Shown piece after piece: positions 63,197 to 64,000 of a stretch of 64,000 nucleotides of DNA. This stretch comes from Bacteroidota bacterium (GTDB taxonomy: Bacteria; Bacteroidota; Bacteroidia; Chitinophagales; Saprospiraceae), in contig JAKQHS010000200.1 of NCBI GenBank assembly GCA_029557915.1, positions 29,728 to 93,727 of the forward strand, given 5' to 3'. The position numbers and the translations under genes were made by a program. The notes beneath the pieces are model-generated. The model worked only from the letters and a program-made list of their open reading frames with translations, had not been told where the DNA came from and searched no databases. How positions within the stretch are numbered: the first letter of the stretch is position 1; each line of letters begins with the position of its first letter.

Positions 63197-64000
63197 ATGG
63201 CTTTACGGATTTGTGTGGCTTTGGCTTTTATTTTCCTCCTGAACACGGCCGTCCCGGGCCAAAAGGAACTGAATTTCACCTATTATAAGGAAACCCAGGG
63301 GGTGGAGATTTGGGAGGTTCTTTCCGATCAATTTGGGCGAATCTGGCTGGGCACCAGTGATGGACTCATGAGGTTCGAAGGGTATGAATTTAAAAGATTT
63401 GTATATGACCCGAAGGATTCCTCATCCATCAAAGGAGCGGTGATCTCAACATTGTACGAGGACGCGCTGGGCAATATATGGATCAGCGCTTTTGATGAGC
63501 GGCTTTATCGTTTCGACCCGCGCTCCGGTTCCTTTAAAACCTATCCCTTTTTTCAATTGATCGGTAAAACCATGGAAAACAACGATTTTGGCATATCCAC
63601 CATATCCATGGATGCCGGGGGCCGTTTATATTTTGGGGCCAACAGCGTATCCCCGCTTCCTGTTTCGTTATTGATTTATGATGAATCCGGGGACCGGATA
63701 AGGCCTTTTCCCTTACCCGACAGTGCCAATCCAGGCGGGTTTTATCTGGCAAGACCGGATCATGCCAAAAATACCCTGTTCTTGGGTTTGGATAACCAAT
63801 TGTTTTTTTTTAAAGAAGGAAAATCATTGTCCAGGCTTGGCCCCTACACGGAGCTTCAGAACCTGGCCAATCAAACCAGCGTACTGGATTTCATTTTTGA
63901 CCAGGAGGACCGGCTTTGGTTTATGTCTGACCAGGGCAGCCTCGCCGTCTTTGACAAGCTGGATGGGGCTCCGTTAAAAACGTATTCTTTCCGGCACCTT
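63197..64000 (+). CDS. Propeller-type sensor protein, 5' part only
   Basis: The first 268 codons stay open to the window edge. A signal peptide (LRICVALAFIFLLNTAVPGQ) is followed by propeller repeats of the Reg_prop kind: EVLSDQFGRIWLGTSDGLMRFEG, TLYEDALGNIWISAFDERLYRF and FIFDQEDRLWFMSDQGSLAVFD. The opening closely parallels the kinase at 48818 (YEFKRFVYDPKDSSSIKG against YEFRRFLNNPNDPNSIKG). The complete gene is therefore most likely another propeller histidine kinase or hybrid sensor, but the kinase part lies outside the window. Confidence 0.85.
   Translation, partial: MALRICVALAFIFLLNTAVPGQKELNFTYYKETQGVEIWEVLSDQFGRIWLGTSDGLMRFEGYEFKRFVYDPKDSSSIKGAVISTLYEDALGNIWISAFDERLYRFDPRSGSFKTYPFFQLIGKTMENNDFGISTISMDAGGRLYFGANSVSPLPVSLLIYDESGDRIRPFPLPDSANPGGFYLARPDHAKNTLFLGLDNQLFFFKEGKSLSRLGPYTELQNLANQTSVLDFIFDQEDRLWFMSDQGSLAVFDKLDGAPLKTYSFRHL

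Noticed and set aside
62758..63242. Open frames on both strands encoding VGL/IGL or PIL repeats
   Set aside because: They are translations of the 9-bp microsatellite, which keeps all frames open. There is no start context, no non-repetitive core and no homology to known proteins.

Overview
The window looks like a chromosomal segment of a Bacteroidota bacterium, most likely of the Saprospiraceae type. This is inferred from gene content, not from a marker gene. The indicators are Por-type (type IX) sorting domains on secreted proteins, MBG-domain adhesin-like architecture, ligand-sensing histidine kinases with long 'two-component regulator propeller' sensors, class III cyclases fused to TolB-like/TPR modules, TAnnTTTG-type -7 boxes close to start codons, and the lack of clear Shine-Dalgarno sequences. 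No rRNA, tRNA, transposase, phage gene or CRISPR array was seen.

Layout. (1) 0-14.4 kb: secreted proteins. They are a 2128-residue T9SS cargo with a sedolisin/subtilisin-like domain, MBG domains and an array of about thirty N-G-x-P-[FY]-x-N motifs; an unusual pyruvate kinase; an 1817-residue repeat protein; and a small T9SS protein 4 nt behind it. (2) 14.5-21.7 kb: two class III cyclase-TolB-TPR proteins, with an FAD-linked oxidase and a DsrE-like protein between them and a 2H phosphoesterase after them. (3) 21.8-33.2 kb: a same-strand signalling cluster of a 2174-residue propeller-GAFx5-histidine kinase-receiver protein, a stand-alone receiver, a GAF-cyclase, and a cyclase-FGE-alpha/beta-hydrolase fusion. 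(4) 33.2-45.4 kb, minus strand: a tightly coupled four-gene operon (junctions of +1, -8 and -1 nt). It encodes a class III cyclase fused to three TIR-like segments, two paralogous nSTAND-type ATPases of about 1350 residues with a membrane segment, and a seven-helix membrane protein. A Ca2+/Na+ exchanger gene with its own -7 box follows. This operon is the best candidate for an undescribed signalling or conflict system in the window. (5) 45.7-59.3 kb: a c-type cytochrome, a 1.2-kb mosaic of short hairpin repeats, a DUF3500 protein, two propeller histidine kinases, a SelA-like PLP protein, a decayed histidine-kinase tail, and small proteins. (6) 59.8-64 kb: a three-gene TrpX-type ABC importer operon, a 9-bp microsatellite, and the 5' part of a further propeller sensor that runs off the window.

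How the genes work together (inference). Signal transduction dominates. There are five class III cyclase genes, three complete propeller histidine kinases plus one partial and one remnant, and one separate receiver. The cyclases share a near-identical N-terminal start (M-[SP]-Q-T-x-x-L-[AV]-A-I). That suggests expansion of one cyclase cassette joined to different outputs: TolB/TPR, FGE/hydrolase and TIR/STAND. Coordinates and domain calls come from reading the sequence. No database search was run, and domain boundaries are approximate.
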